A DNA stretch of 64,000 nt from Isoetes taiwanensis (GCA_021234155.1 JAJEKV010000134.1:183501-247500), one strand, 5' to 3'. Shown: positions 42,540 through 54,435, counted from the stretch's first letter. The notes: generated by a model not told the origin, from the letters alone. Numbers and translations: made by a program.

Positions 42540-44975
42540 GAGGTTCTACACCCGTGAGGTTGAAGGTTTGCCAGGAACACCTTCAACAACTTGATAAAAC
42601 AAAAAATAAAGAGGAGATTCAGGTAATAGAAAATAGAACCAAAGCAGGCTTAACATGGCTTAAGCAGGCAGACAAATGCTCAAGGTTCTTTTTTAAGGCA
42701 GCAAAGCAAAAGAAATGGTCAACTGCTTTATCTAATATCATATTAGAAAATGGGTCAATTTTGACTAAGCCATAGGACTTGAAAGGTTTCCTAAATGACT
42801 ATTTTAAAAATTTCTTCGAGGAGAAAACCATGCCATATCAGGATATTTTTGAAGATCTAGTGACATCAAAGGTACAACCAATCATAGGACATGAACAACA
42901 ACAGGTACTGGGTCAACAACTATCATTACAAGAGTTGCACCAGGCAGTCCTCTTTTTAGACAAAGACAAATGCCCAAGGATGGATGGAATACCAATTGAT
43001 TTTTTTCAACATTACTGGGAATGGACAAAAGAAGGCATCTTTTCAACCTACATTAATTTTACACAAGCTGATAACTTGGATGCAAAACTAAATACAGGTT
43101 GTATCTCTCTAATTCCTAAAAGTAAAGATCCATGTACCATCAACGATTAGCATCCCATCACGCTTTTGTCCACATTCTACAAAATTATAGCAAAGGCTTT
43201 GGCAGAAAAAATAAAGTCTTTACTGGCAGAGAATATCTCTACTGTACAATCAGGTTTTCTCCCTAGAAGGAGTATCCTAATAAAGTAGCTGCTGCTTTTG
43301 AAAGTTTGTACTGGGCGCGAAAAATAAAACAAGAAGTGGCTTACATCAAGCTAGATTTCACTAAGGCATATGATAGTATCAGATGGAGCTTCCTGGATAA
43401 AATGTTGTTAAAGCTGGAATGTAGTGAAGCCTTCACAAATAATGTTAAGAAGTTATTGTACTCTGCACATGCGTCAGTTTTAGTTCACGGAGAATCCTCC
43501 CCTATTTTTGGAATTAGAAGAGGCATCAGGCAAGGATGCTCACTAGCACCATTTCTATTCAATATTGCTGCGAAAGCATTTTCGCAACTATTTTATCAAG
43601 CCTCAAAAGACGGCTTAATAGAAGAACTACAGATCTGGGATGGCTCGTAGCAAGTCTGCAATCAGTATGCAGATGACTCTTTCCTATTCTTACTAGCAGA
43701 GGGAAAAAAATTAAAGAGCGCCAGTCAACTGCTCCAAACATTCTCCTTGGCATCATGGTGCTTCATTAACTGGAAGAAATGCTCTGCGCAGTTGGGAGGG
43801 AGGGGGGAAGGGGGGAGGGGGGGGAGGACCCACACCCTAACTGTCTTCAATGTCTTCCATGGAAAATAATTCCAGAAGGTGAGTGCTCCAAGCTTCTACT
43901 ATGGATCCCCGTGGGAATCAATGTTCATACAACTGGGATTTGGGATGAGATGATACTTAGTCTGCAAAAGCACCTAAACTGGTGGAAAGTTGCAAAGCTA
44001 TCACTAGCCGGAAGGATTGTAGTAGCAAAAGCATGTGCTATGTGACACACATATATACATAGCATCACTTCTACTAGCTCCCCCAAATAAGGCACGCGAG
44101 ATGGAAATAATGATTAGGAATTTTGTTTGGGGAGGGAACGAAGAAGGTGCTTTTGTTAAATTTGCTTGGTGGAAATCTAAGAGGGAAAAAGAAGGAAGAG
44201 GTATAGGCATGATTGACATAGGCTTATAGACCAACATACTTGTGGCAAAATTTGTATGGAACATTTTGGAGGGAAAGGTGAACTCACCAGGTCTACAACT
44301 CATAAATTAGGCATTGTTGTATTCCTGCATGCACAATAAAGTATCAGCACAAGTTTCCCTTCCATGGTCGCTCTTCAATGGTTTAAGAACAAGCGATGAT
44401 GCCTCCCCTTTCTTTAAAGGTTTATTGGCAGCATGGAAAATAGTGGGAAAACTATTCACGTTAAACAGCAGTGCTTTGGATGCTACAACAACCCCACCGT
44501 GGTGGATTTCAGTAAATTTCCATGACAAAATTGGACCTCTTTCATTAACAAAAACGAATTTAGGCTACACCAAGCTGATAGAGCATTGTGGAAATGTATA
44601 GCAACAACGTTGCTGGACCACATAAATAGTATAGGGATCAAGCCTTGGGTCACGGGTTCAACGCCTCGTTGTAAAAGTGGCCATGCAATGTAAAGTTGGT
44701 GGGGGAAGGACCCACTTCAGCAATGTAAAGTGGTGGGGGCAGGACCCATCTGGGTGTGTTGTAAAGTGTCACATGTCCGATAGGATGCTGCCTTGTGGCG
44801 TGACGTTAAAATTTCTTCTTCTTCTTCTTCTTCCTCAGGTAGGGCCGTTCAATTAAGTCAGCCTACAAATGCCTGAAAATATCCGGCATCATCTCTTTAC
44901 ACCCCGAGTGGAATATGCAACTCGCAATAATAGAAACGAAGAACGTGTGGAAGGGGATTTGGTTAAAATTTATCC
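42540..44975 (+). mobile_element. L1-type LINE, copy E (5'-truncated, with SINE insert)
   Basis: RT motifs in order on the plus strand: QADKCSRFFFKAAKQKKWST, QAVLFLDKDKCPRMDGIPID, NTGCISLIPKSKDP, AYIKLDFTKAYDSIRWSFLD, GIRRGIRQGCSLAPFLFNIA, the catalytic YADD at 43666-43677, then NWWKVAKLSLAGRIVVAKAC. This is a plant L1-like RT that retrotransposes by target priming. Stops and shifts (TAG at 42773, 43148, 43648) show decay. A G-rich tract at 43793-43828 breaks the frame. The element is interrupted at 44652-44838 by a SINE and resumes to about 44972, where unrelated DNA begins. Confidence 0.88.
44652..44838 (+). mobile_element. SINE insertion, about 185 bp
   Basis: The L1 copies at 44.6 and 52.5 kb match up to AAGCCTTGGGTC and again from CAGGTAGGGCCGTTC. 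Only this copy has the extra 185 bp between. The insert starts ACGGGTTCAACGCC, with a pol III B-box-like GGTTCAANNCC, holds GTGGGGGCAGGACCC and ends GTGACGTTAAAATTTC followed by (TTC)n. The A-box half of the tRNA-like head is missing, so it is 5'-truncated. A second member is at 11036-12058. Confidence 0.75.
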
Positions 44976-45137
44976 CCTCAAGAGGTGATTTGTATTATGG
45001 CAATCATATTGATGAAGATGACTCCTGTTATTTGACACAACCTCCCTTTGCTATATTCCATTGCTTATATAGATAGAGACCCAATTTTAAGATTTGCCAG
45101 TATATGAAACCAACAAAAGTTGTAATATTAAGCTTAA

Positions 45138-45745
45138 TAGATAGGCTTCTCATTCATCTCAGCAGAGTTTCTACAATGGTGGACAGTGGGTAGCCGCACA
45201 CATGCGAACTACCCACGAAAAATAAAGGGAAAATCCAATTATATCATTTGGACCCCAAAAAATACAATGCTAATAGATGTGTGGCTAGTGTACCTGCCGA
45301 AAGCTTATCACCGGGATTAAAAAACCCCGCCCTTTCGGGTTTTCGAGGAAAAACCCTAGTGATAAGCCTTCGGCAAGGGGCTTGGACAAACGTAAGGCAT
45401 AGAAATCGCTCCCAAAAACCCACGCATGGAGAAGTTGAAACAGATGCCGCTCGCCAACCTGTACCTGCACATCACCAACACAACAAAACGAGACAAAACA
45501 ACCTCCCAGAGTGGAGGGGCTGATCACGCGTGCCACGCGACAAAAAAACAAAAACCTCTTCAAATAGAGGGGCTGGTCACGCGTGCTAGGCGACAAATAC
45601 AATAAACAAAGAAGGGGGGAGGGTGGGTTCAAAGAGAATAAGGTACTGCTGAGAGAAGAGGAAGCGCCGATGAGACGTTGATGCAGAACCACGCCTAAAA
45701 TAGCGAACTCCCAACCAGAAAGAGCATGCGCCGCATGCATGCATG
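45138..45745 (-). repeat. 600 bp interspersed repeat, copy 1
   Basis: Alignable over its whole length with 57770-58362. Common parts in plus-strand order: TAGGCTTYTCATTCATC, TTTCTACAATGG, GGACCCCAAA, GGCTAGTGTACCTGCCGA, the long stem-loop at 45286-45375, then two tandem units of about 50 bp carrying GAGGGGCTGRTCACGCGTGC. The stem-loop has the design of the LINE 3' ends on the opposite strand, so minus is taken as sense. Class uncertain: a SINE-like or LINE-derived element. Frames within it are not conserved between the copies. Confidence 0.7.
45286..45375 (-). ncRNA. long stem-loop in the 600 bp repeat (copy 1)
   Basis: TGCCGAAAGCTTATCACCGGG pairs with CCCTAGTGATAAGC and CTTCGGCA around a loop with TTAAAAAACCCCGCCC and TCGAGGAAAAACCC. 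Copy 2 at 57928-58014 keeps the pairing through compensatory changes. Confidence 0.6.
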
Positions 45746-45759
45746 CAAGACATGCATGC

Positions 45760-47660
45760 TCGCCCCATTCTAGAATGTCGATCCGATGTCTCGGATCGAT
45801 GGGATTAAGCTTACTACCATAAACATTGTGTAGACTAAATTATTATTATATTGCATGCTTTTGCTCAAGTTATCTTGCTTATTACAACATGACGTCTTTG
45901 GAGACATTGAACAACATAAGAATTTTATCTAAATTAACATTTTAGCAATATTTGGACAATATTTTACAATATTTTAGAATGGAGGTGCCATATTTGGATA
46001 ACATTAGGCGCTTATAATGCGACGTGCCATGACATCCATCTTATTATGCATGCATTGTTATGGGATGCATAGATTGTTAGTGGAAAAAAATGTTGATGTA
46101 CAGATTGTTAGTGGAGAAAATTATTGGGGCACAAAGTTCTCATGATTTTGTAATTTGGTGTCTAACAATGTTGCTCCTGTTCCAGTTTGAGTTTCTGCTA
46201 TGTCCAACGACAATTAACAAGTCCCATAGTTATATTTGTCAAATTGAATATGTAACATAAGAATAAAATGACACAACTCTACCTTATTGGAACCACGTAC
46301 ATGGAGAGATTAGGCACAACATCGACATGTCAACGTAACCTCTTTATGGAATATATAACATAAGAATAAAATGATCTTTCATTTTAGTACATACGTGGAG
46401 AGACATGATGAAATTGCTTTGGCATGAATCCTGAAAATCTTGAAGTACTAGCAGTCTTTATTTGAAGACCATATGTCAGTTAGTTAGTAGTTTTAACATC
46501 ATACCATAGTGTCATCATCTCTTAGAACATATGAAGATCTAGAAGTTACTCTACAGCTCTTAAAATGGTTACCCTATGCAAATGCACAAGTTCCTAGCAT
46601 TTACAGGCTCCCAAATTATGCCTAGCAACGCTGGGCACCATTACTAGTAATATAAGAAGATTATATTTGCACATGTTTAGTCTATTGTAATTCTCATATG
46701 CTAGGCCTATTGTATTTCTTTATTTTTTATCTTGATTGTCAAGTTAGTTCCAGTTTCATGTTTGCGTAAACTTCCCTACATTTTCTTTGCTGTTCAGGAA
46801 AGCAAAGATAGAAGCCTAGACAAGAACATGGATCCTAACGGATCCTATCTCTTGCTAGAAAAGAGGCGTAAAAAGAACAATACAAATTTATGGCTTGGTC
46901 TGGTCTCAAAATATATTCAATTGATTGTAAGTCAAAAATGCATATGGAATGACTACTTTAAGATAGATGTGTGTAACGTGGTTCTATAGCGATTGTTCAT
47001 GTTGATGCAAAATTGTATAAAGAATAGAATATGATTTTATCGTCCACGGAGACCAACTGGCAATTGATCAAACAAGCATCGTGCATTTATGCCTACATCA
47101 AAGACTTAGCTTTATATGGTATTGCTCCATGGATTATTGGTGACATGTAATAATCAACAAGTATGCATGAATGGCTATATAGAAACTCACATAATAACTC
47201 CACAAACTTGGTTTGCAATAATGGTCATTATGGTAATTAATATTTCAACACACAAAATGCATAAATATATTATATAGTAACTCGCATGATAACTCTACAA
47301 ACTTGGTTTGCAACAGTGATCATGATAATCAATAATTTAACATTTAAATTGGTACTCTAATACGGTAAATGTGGTTTGTTCTATGCTACCATGTGATAGA
47401 ATCTTATTAGGATGTATATGTAGTAGGGTGCATATGTCATAGATCATGACCAGATACTAAAGAAACATTACCAGTTCTATTTAGCACGCAAATTCATATT
47501 TATATTTGCAGCAAGAAACAATGACTATTGCTTCTTCAGTACTGCTTCTTCAGTATTGCTTCTCGGTTCGAATGTATGCTAAATAAGCTCAGAAAATAAG
47601 CTCCCCCAAATAAAAACTCAAGAAGACAACATCGAATATGCACTCAACAAGTTTTGCTAG
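45760..47660. other. no gene recognised; diverged repeats
   Basis: AT-rich. A LINE-type 3' end (GAATAGAATATGATTTTATC, then GTCCACGGAGACC) lies at 47018-47066. An approximately 90 bp duplication occurs at 47186-47250 and 47277-47340 (CTCTACAAACTTGGTTTGCAA). A segment at 46583-46650 (GCCTAGCAACGCTGGGCACC) recurs at 47662-47732. Confidence 0.5.
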
Positions 47661-47717
47661 ATTGTACAAGTTTCCGACATTTAGATGTTACCAAATTGTG
47701 CCCAGCAACGTTGGGCA

Positions 47718-48020
47718 CGGTAATTAGTTATTAAATAGAATTTTTTATCCATCAAAAAAAAAATCTTGAAAATAAAACAGACGACGATTTTGATCTTATA
47801 ATTTGAACTTTGAGCATAAATTATTTTGATCTTATAATTTGAAATTTGAGCATAAATTACAAGAATCTGTCTCCAAGGACGTAATTGCCTTGCAAAATTA
47901 ATTAGAGAGGAAGACAACTCACCTGCTAAAGATAAGACTAATAAGCCCTTGTCCCAAAAGCCTTTTTTAAGCCTGCGCATTTGTATTGTGTGATCTAAAT
48001 TTCCTTTGATTTTCTAATCC
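47718..48020. repeat. duplicated LINE tail plus flank (also at 53250-53516)
   Basis: TTATCCATCAAAAAAAAAA, then AATCTTGAAAATAAAACAGA, and about 230 further bases match 53265-53516 closely. Both have an L1-type poly-A end on the left and stop at TTTGATTTTCTAAT. The left copy has an extra internal duplication of TTTTGATCTTATAATTTGAA. Confidence 0.8.
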
Positions 48021-49425
48021 CAGCTTTACCACAATTATCCGATACAGATGCATTTTATGGAAGCAAAGGGAATGGAAGTCAAGTTACAGATGTCTTTTTG
48101 GAGGCAATAAGATCAGCAGTTGTGGACATTGATGCATTGTTTTTGAGATGGGCAAAGGAGAAAAAGTTGCAGGCTGGATCGACTATTTGCATTACTGTGT
48201 TAACAACTGAGCGAGTTATTGCCAATGTTGGTGACTCAAAAGCTCTCATATGTTCAAAATGCAAAGATACTTTTGGAATAGGAAAAGGTATGCAAAACAG
48301 TTGTTTTATAGTCTTTTAAACAGCATGGATTTGCTTCTGAGAGACAGTAATTCATTTTCAGGTTATGCTTTGTCGCGGTCTTTCAATGCTGAAGCAAGAC
48401 TAAAGAATAGGAGGAAACAAAATAATGTTGTTTCTATAGGTATAGAAGAAGAGTTTTGTCCATGATGTTGCGCAGCGATCATCATCCCAATAAACCAGAA
48501 GAGGAACAACGAATTGAAGCTTCTGGTGGCGTTCTAGTAAACAACAGAGTGAATGAGTTGCTAGCTGTTTCTCTGTCAATCGGAGATGCAGAATTTAAGA
48601 AGTGCAGATTCTATATGTGAAACGCTTTAGATATTGTGCGAATTACAAATATATTGCTTGTTTTATGGCAGGTATAGAATGATATCGGAGCCAGAATTTT
48701 TGGACCTACCTCAAGGTTTAAAGATAAAGTCCTATCTTGTTTTAGCTTCAGATGGACTTTTTGAAAGCTTGGCACCACAAGATGTCTGTGAGCTACTTGG
48801 TATGTGAGCTACTTGGTATTGTGGAGTATTATGCCAAATTTTCATGGTCTCTTGGGGAGTTGGAGATATCTTTTCTATTGGCACAAGCTTTGGCAAAAGC
48901 ATTAGTAATCAAAGCTTCGTTGTTTCTCTTCTGGTTTTTTAGGATGATGGTCATTGCCCAACATCATGGGACAAAACTCTTCTTCTATACCTATAGAAAC
49001 AACATTATTTTGTTTCCTCATATTCCTTAATCTTGCTTAAGGATTGAAAGACCGCGACAAAGCATAACCTGCAAATGAATTACTAGTCTCAGAAGCAAAT
49101 CCGTGTTGTTTAAAAGACTATAAAACAAATGTGTCACATACCTTTTCCTATTCCAAAACTATCCCTGCATTTTGAACATACGAAGAACTTTTGAGTCACC
49201 AACATTGGCAATAAGGACTCCCTCACTTGTCAACGCAGCAATGCAAGCAGTAGATTTAGCCTGCAACTTTTTCTCCTTTGCCATCTCAAAAACAAATGCA
49301 TCAATGTCCACAACTGCTGATCTGATTGCCTCCAAAAGGACATCGGTAACTTGGCTTCCATTCTCTTTGCTTCCACAAAATGCATTTGTATCAGATAATT
49401 GTGGTAAAGCTGGGATTGCTTCTGA
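48020..49425. repeat. large inverted repeat (tail-to-tail PP2C copies)
   Basis: 48020-48540 on the plus strand corresponds to 49425-48905 on the minus strand, including intron sequence (GTCTTTTAAACARCAYGGAT). The arms are about 500 bp at high similarity with a spacer of about 365 bp. Confidence 0.85.
48021..48810 (+). pseudogene. PP2C protein phosphatase pseudogene, plus copy
   Basis: Exon-like blocks: SALPQLSDTDAFYGSKGNGS, KEKKLQAGSTICITVLTTER then VIANVGDSKALICSK (to about 48285, followed by a GTATGC donor-like site); GYALSRSFNAEARLKNRRKQ (48360-48440); RSDHHPNKPEEEQRIEASGG with LLAVSLSIGDAEFKK (48460-48600); MISEPEFLDLPQGLKIKSYL with VLASDGLFESLAPQDVCELL (48680-48805). Order and motifs (GSTA, NVGDS, DHHP, RIEAxGG, LAVSRxxGD, ISEPE, LASDG) are those of plant type 2C Ser/Thr phosphatases. 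The N-terminal exon with VFDGH is missing on this strand and frames are interrupted. The RAFGD-type motif is degraded to SIGDAEF. Confidence 0.85.
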
Positions 49426-50111
49426 TTCTGATGGCGCCCATTAAGTAAGCATCTCCAAGGGCTTCACTTATGGGTAATCCCTCGAGAGACCAGCAATTTA
49501 ACTTTTGAAAAAACCTGTTGTAAAAGGATTTCACAGCGAAATCGCTGGCCTCATCCCCGTTGTGCCCATCAAAAACTCCAAATAACCCCAGGCCTAGAAT
49601 AGAAGGGAAGTTCTTTCCTGTTTCGTTACCCAATAAGCTAAATTCAATAACCTAAAAGTGAAAAAGTTTTGGGTACTTGGATCCCGAATATTTTTCCAAA
49701 ATGCAGCTTACGGAGAAATCAGATGTATACTCAGATGCATACTTTTTCAGTGTGGTTCTTTTTTAGATCATCCATGCTAAACCGCCAATCAATCCTGCCC
49801 TTTCAGGCACTCAGGCAAACAATGTAAAATGGATTTTGGTGTTTGAAGCAACAAGAAGTGCGAAACAGTCGTGTAAATGGTGAAGAAAATTGGGACGGTG
49901 CTATTTGGATATAGTAGGTATGGTGCACAATAGGAGCTAAAAAAAGGACACATAAGACCTAAAAAGAAGGGCACATACCATTCTCAATTGACAAGGAAGC
50001 ATCCGGATTCCGCACGCACAACAGTCGATCCTCCTGATAAGGTCTCCATCCTTGAAGCGTAGCCGCACCACAGACAAAATCAGCTTGAGAATTCCCAATT
50101 CCAAAGCCCAT
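48905..50111 (-). pseudogene. PP2C protein phosphatase pseudogene, minus copy
   Basis: Read from 50111: exon 1 (50111-49979) gives MGFGIGNSQADFVCGAATLQ then GWRPYQEDRLLCV, the PP2C N-terminal block, ending at a GTATGTG donor. Exon 2 starts near 49651 (after TTTTAG) and reads LGLGLFGVFDGHNGDEASDF (metal-binding DGHxG) and SEALGDAYLM. One extra G (ATGGGCGCC for ATGGCGCC, near 49440) shifts the frame into PALPQLSDTNAFCGS and KEKKLQAKSTACIAALTSEG with IANVGDSK. A second shift follows near 49185. The rest mirrors the plus copy down to DHHPKKPEE near 48905. Exon 1-exon 2 phasing is also uncertain, so no intact product is expected. Confidence 0.83.
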
Positions 50112-50299
50112 ACTGGTTGACCCACATCAGAAATGCCCAGGCGGCAAAAGAGGGCGCCATGGATATGGCGATCTCTCTTGGCGCACGTAGTGTAGTGCCG
50201 AGCGTGGGAAAAGAATCTTTTTAGTTGTCTACATATACAGCCTTTACAGCGCAATTGGAGCCAGTAGTGGCGCGCCACGTGGCAGAATGCCATTTAAAA

Positions 50300-52205
50300 C
50301 ACATGTATCACGTTTTCTGATGTGTCGGTACTCTTGGATTTCACCCGTGTTTAGTAGGCCTAGTCGTTGATAGCGATTAGCGATTCTTCCCTTGCAATCA
50401 TGGAATATTGAAGGGTCACATGCAACAAATTGATAGCAATCGAGTCCAGTTGACAGGGATTGTCTTTGCCGGCTCCTGCCCTCGGTTGAATAGATTCCTA
50501 TTAACAGGATTCCATTCGATCTCAACACGTGGCTCAGAGTTCTTCATCTACACGAGAAATTTTGAACTCCTCCTGCAAGAAAAACGGAAGAAGGCCCAAA
50601 GCTGTCAGTTGTCGATGGCTTCATGTGACCACTGCGTTGAAATTAGCTTCATGTCAACAGAAAAGGCTTCTTATTGATGGCTACATGTGAACGGACTCTT
50701 ACTCGAGGTTTGTGAAGCGTTGTATATATCGGAGGGCGTCATGTTTAAACCATGGGTATATTCGTGGCATATTCAGGTCTTTAATATGTTATAGCCACAT
50801 CACAAAAAAAAAAAAAAAAAAAAAACGGCGTTTTTGGGGACGTGGCGGATTAAACATGCCCACGTTCGACATTTACAGCGATATGTCCCATTTTTACCTC
50901 AGATTATGCAAACTTTTACTTTATTGGACCTTCAAAGACCCTAATTTTACCCATCTTCTCTCCATTTTAATCTCAAATTTTGCAAACTTTTACTTTATCG
51001 GACTCTTGTGTGGAAAGGGAGCTGATTAACTAATCAGCAATATTCCACCCATATAAGTCTGATAAGGTGGTTATCTGTCTTTGTTTCAGCTGATAACCAA
51101 AAATGCGTGGCCTGGGTTATACGTCCTCGGCCAGATATTTAACATGTAAGCGGGACTCGACCTTACGTATCTGGTCTCGGACGTATAACCTCGGAGGCGC
51201 ATTATTGGTTAGCCGCGGTCAGACTGATATATTATGCCCTCATACCAATTTTGTAAATATTGACATGCATGTCGTTGTGGGCTAATAGAGTATTTCGGAT
51301 GCATGTTGGCATCGAGATTGTTGTGGCCGCATGTAGCCTAGTCTAATTGCAAAATGCACTAGGGCAATTTGGGCAACTTGATGGAATTAATTTACTTGCT
51401 ATGGGGTCGTGGGGACTATTATAATTTGTTGGCAAATTATATAGGGACAAGGTAAACCTTAATGGTTGGCAAAAACCATTAAAAGGAAATTGGTGAGTAC
51501 CCAAATAGCGGGGGTGCCACCATTGAAAAAGCTGTAGCTGTGCAGCACGTCTGCAGCGATCTGCGAGTTTCGTCTGGACCACCTACCACTGAAATCATGC
51601 CACGTGGCCTTGCCACGTGGGCAGGTGCAAACAAAAGAGGTTGTGTGCGAATTATAGAGTAGGTTGGAAGGACTGAAGGAGAAGAAAGGATTGCAGGCAG
51701 AATTCCAAGGAAAATGATGCGCTAAGCCTGGAAATTGGTGACCATGGGGGGATTTGTTTTCTAAAAGGGAGATGAAGCCCAAAGAATTACTCCCATGATA
51801 TAATAAGTTTCATATTGGGAGCATCACTGGATGACTCGGAGAAATCTTTTTGAACCGATATTCCAAAGAGCTTAATGGCTTTTTTTATGTAGTTCTATAA
51901 GAGAAGCCTAAGGGTAATATGTTGGCTTGGCTTCACTAGCGATGGATTTCGCCGTTGTTCACAGCAGAAACCGTATGGATCCTGCACTACAAGTAAGCCA
52001 GTAATATGCACTGACTCCCTCTTATAAGGTGTTCTCGTAATAGAATATTGTGATGAGCTGTTACTTGAATCCTTAATATTAGTGAGACCGTATGTGGCAC
52101 CGGTATGAGATGGTGTCATATACTCGTCAATAGTCTGCTACTTAGAGATGCATGATTATATTCTGTAGGGTGTTGTGGAACACTGACTTACTTACAGAAT
52201 GGATG
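50300..52205. other. no gene recognised; poly-A tract and small repeats
   Basis: A 22-base A run at 50804-50825 (probable retroposon scar), a 34 bp imperfect direct repeat at about 50896 and 50970 (TTTTGCAAACTTTTACTTTAT), and the inverted repeat at 51115-51190. No protein recognised. Confidence 0.5.
51115..51190. repeat. 76 bp inverted repeat
   Basis: GGTTATACGTCC, TCGGCCAGATA is answered by TATCTGGTC, TCGGACGTATAACC. The arms are 23 bp with three mismatches and the loop is about 30 bases. Possible very short fold-back element. Confidence 0.75.
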
Positions 52206-52211
52206 AGCACT

Positions 52212-53289
52212 TATGGTCGCTCTTCAATGGTTTAAGAACAAGCGCTGATGCCTCCCCTTTCCTTAAAGGTTGCAGCATGGAAAATAGTGGAAAAATTATT
52301 CACATTAAACAGCAGTGCTTTGGATGCTGCTACTACCCCACCGTGGTTGATTTCAGTAAACATCCATGACAAAATTGGACCTCTTGCATTAGCAGCAGAT
52401 GCTAGAGGTGTGGTATAAGAATGGTCAGCTAAGTAGATGGCCTGAGTTTAAAAATGAATTTAGTCTATAACAAGCTGATAGAGCAATGTGGGAATGAATA
52501 GCAATAATGTTGTCAGACCACATAAATAGTACAGGGACCAAGCCTTGGGTCCCTCATCTTTCTCTTCAGGTAGGGCCGTTCGTTAAGTCAGCCTACAAAT
52601 GCCTGAAAACGTCTAGCATCATCTCCCTACAACCCGAGTGGAATATGCAATTCACAATAATAGAAACGAAGAACGCGTAGAAGGGGATTTGGTTAAAAGA
52701 GTGTGCTCTTTTATCTGGCAAATAGTGCATAGAGTTACTAAAGTTACAAACTACAAAGAAAAGGTGGGCCCATCATGCCCCGCGTGCAAAACGAATGATG
52801 AAACCCTGGAACACTGTTTGGTAGAATGTAACGATCTGCATCTAGTGCGGCATTGGTGCAAGGAAAGGTTTGGCAATACACTAGGGAGCAATCAGATCCT
52901 TCTAGGCATTTATCCAGTGGAATGAGTAATTCCTAAATGCATCGCCTTTCAAATAGTCAGGGCTTGGATTCTATGGATCATATGAAAAAGAAGAAGAGAA
53001 ATAGTCTTCCGTGAAGAATACACCTCCGGCACTCAATTGGTGTATGCTTTGGAGAGGTGCTTATGAAAGTACAAATGCATACATGACTGTGAGGCTACCT
53101 TGAAAGAGGTAGTTTGGGGGACTTACATCAAATTCTAACTGTTAGAGGTCTTTAAAATCATATGAAAAGTTGAAGATTGACTTTGTACCTACCCCCTCTT
53201 CAAACTTGTGCAGGAGGGTGCCTATTCGCTATATAGCCATGTAACATTTTCTTATTATTAATAAATAGGGTTATCCATAAAAAAAAAAT
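52212..53289 (+). mobile_element. L1-type LINE, 5'-truncated copy F
   Basis: Starts at GGTCGCTCTTCAATGG, matching copy E from about 44368, and runs to a poly-A tail at 53279-53289 preceded by TTATTAATAAATAGGG. The C-terminal zinc-finger-like domain is readable: GPSCPACKTNDETLEHCLVE then CNDLHLVRHW (CxxC...H...C), followed by LLGIYPVE, a TGA, and QIVRAWILWII. It lacks the SINE present in copy E, so it serves as the empty site. Confidence 0.85.
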
Positions 53290-53519
53290 CTTGAAAATAA
53301 AACAGACAACGATTTTGATCTTATAATTTGAACTTTGATCATAAATTACAAGAATCGTTTCCAAGGACGTAATTCCTTTGCAAAACTGCTTAGAGAGGAA
53401 GACAATTCAGCTGCTAAAGATAAGACTAATAAGCCTTCTCCGAAAAGCCTTTTTTAAGCCTGCGCATTTGTATTGTGTAATCTAAATTTCCTTTGATTTT
53501 CTAATTTTTATGAAAAATT

Positions 53520-54435
53520 TGTATATCTAATGCCATCGAAAATATGAATGCCAGTCCAATGAGGGTCACAGATAGCAAGTGGACTAGTTACCTTTATTCG
53601 CTACAAATCCGGCTGGGGTAGCAGATGCCCAAGAAGCCAAGTTTCTAGCAAAGCCATAGGATGGGGTCCGGAGATGACGTGGTTCGGGCAAAGCTAGAGC
53701 TTATTTTTTGAATATTTTTGTACATTTACAAATCTAACTAATTTTGGCTAACATGGCCAGACACATGGACAGGATAGAGAATCGGGTTATGGGAAGCCAA
53801 AAATGAGCTATGACAAATCATGGCTTACCATGTAGAGTGCAAATGTGGCGCCAATCTTTAGGTAGAAAGGGCAGAACAAAGCAATAATGTTGGAATCACA
53901 TTTGCAGGCCGCCCAAGAATTCAAAAGCCTGTCATCTAATAAGAGTTCACGATTTGCATTCTCTCATCACACTACTAAAATTTCTAGGAATGCTGAACAT
54001 TCCTGGACGAGGGATACCCCCCAATTAGGAATATGAAATTCTTGGGCACCGCACTTACATCTGCCATATGGATCTAAAAACTCAAAGATCTAATATTAGG
54101 GTTCCAAAAGCAAATTTACGATTCTTATACTAAGTTTGAGTTGATTTGTGCCGGATTTGCTGCCACGAGCATGTTCTTGAAGCCATAGATTAGACTGTTG
54201 GTAAGCCCAACAGTTTCTTTAAATACCCCTCCCCAAATTTTTTGGACGGATGTTGGACCTTTATTGGGGACTAAAAACTCAGTGCAAAAATGTCTACTTG
54301 AGCCAAACTATCCAACACATAAAAATAGAGCAAAAATATATAGCTAGTACAACTAGTCATGAGTAAGTGTAGATATGAAAATGTTGTTCCCATAGTATAG
54401 TCTTAACTTCAATAGCAAATAAGCTGCACTTATGC
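53520..54435. other. no gene recognised
   Basis: Begins where the duplicated flank ends. No domain or element end recognised. Confidence 0.45.
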
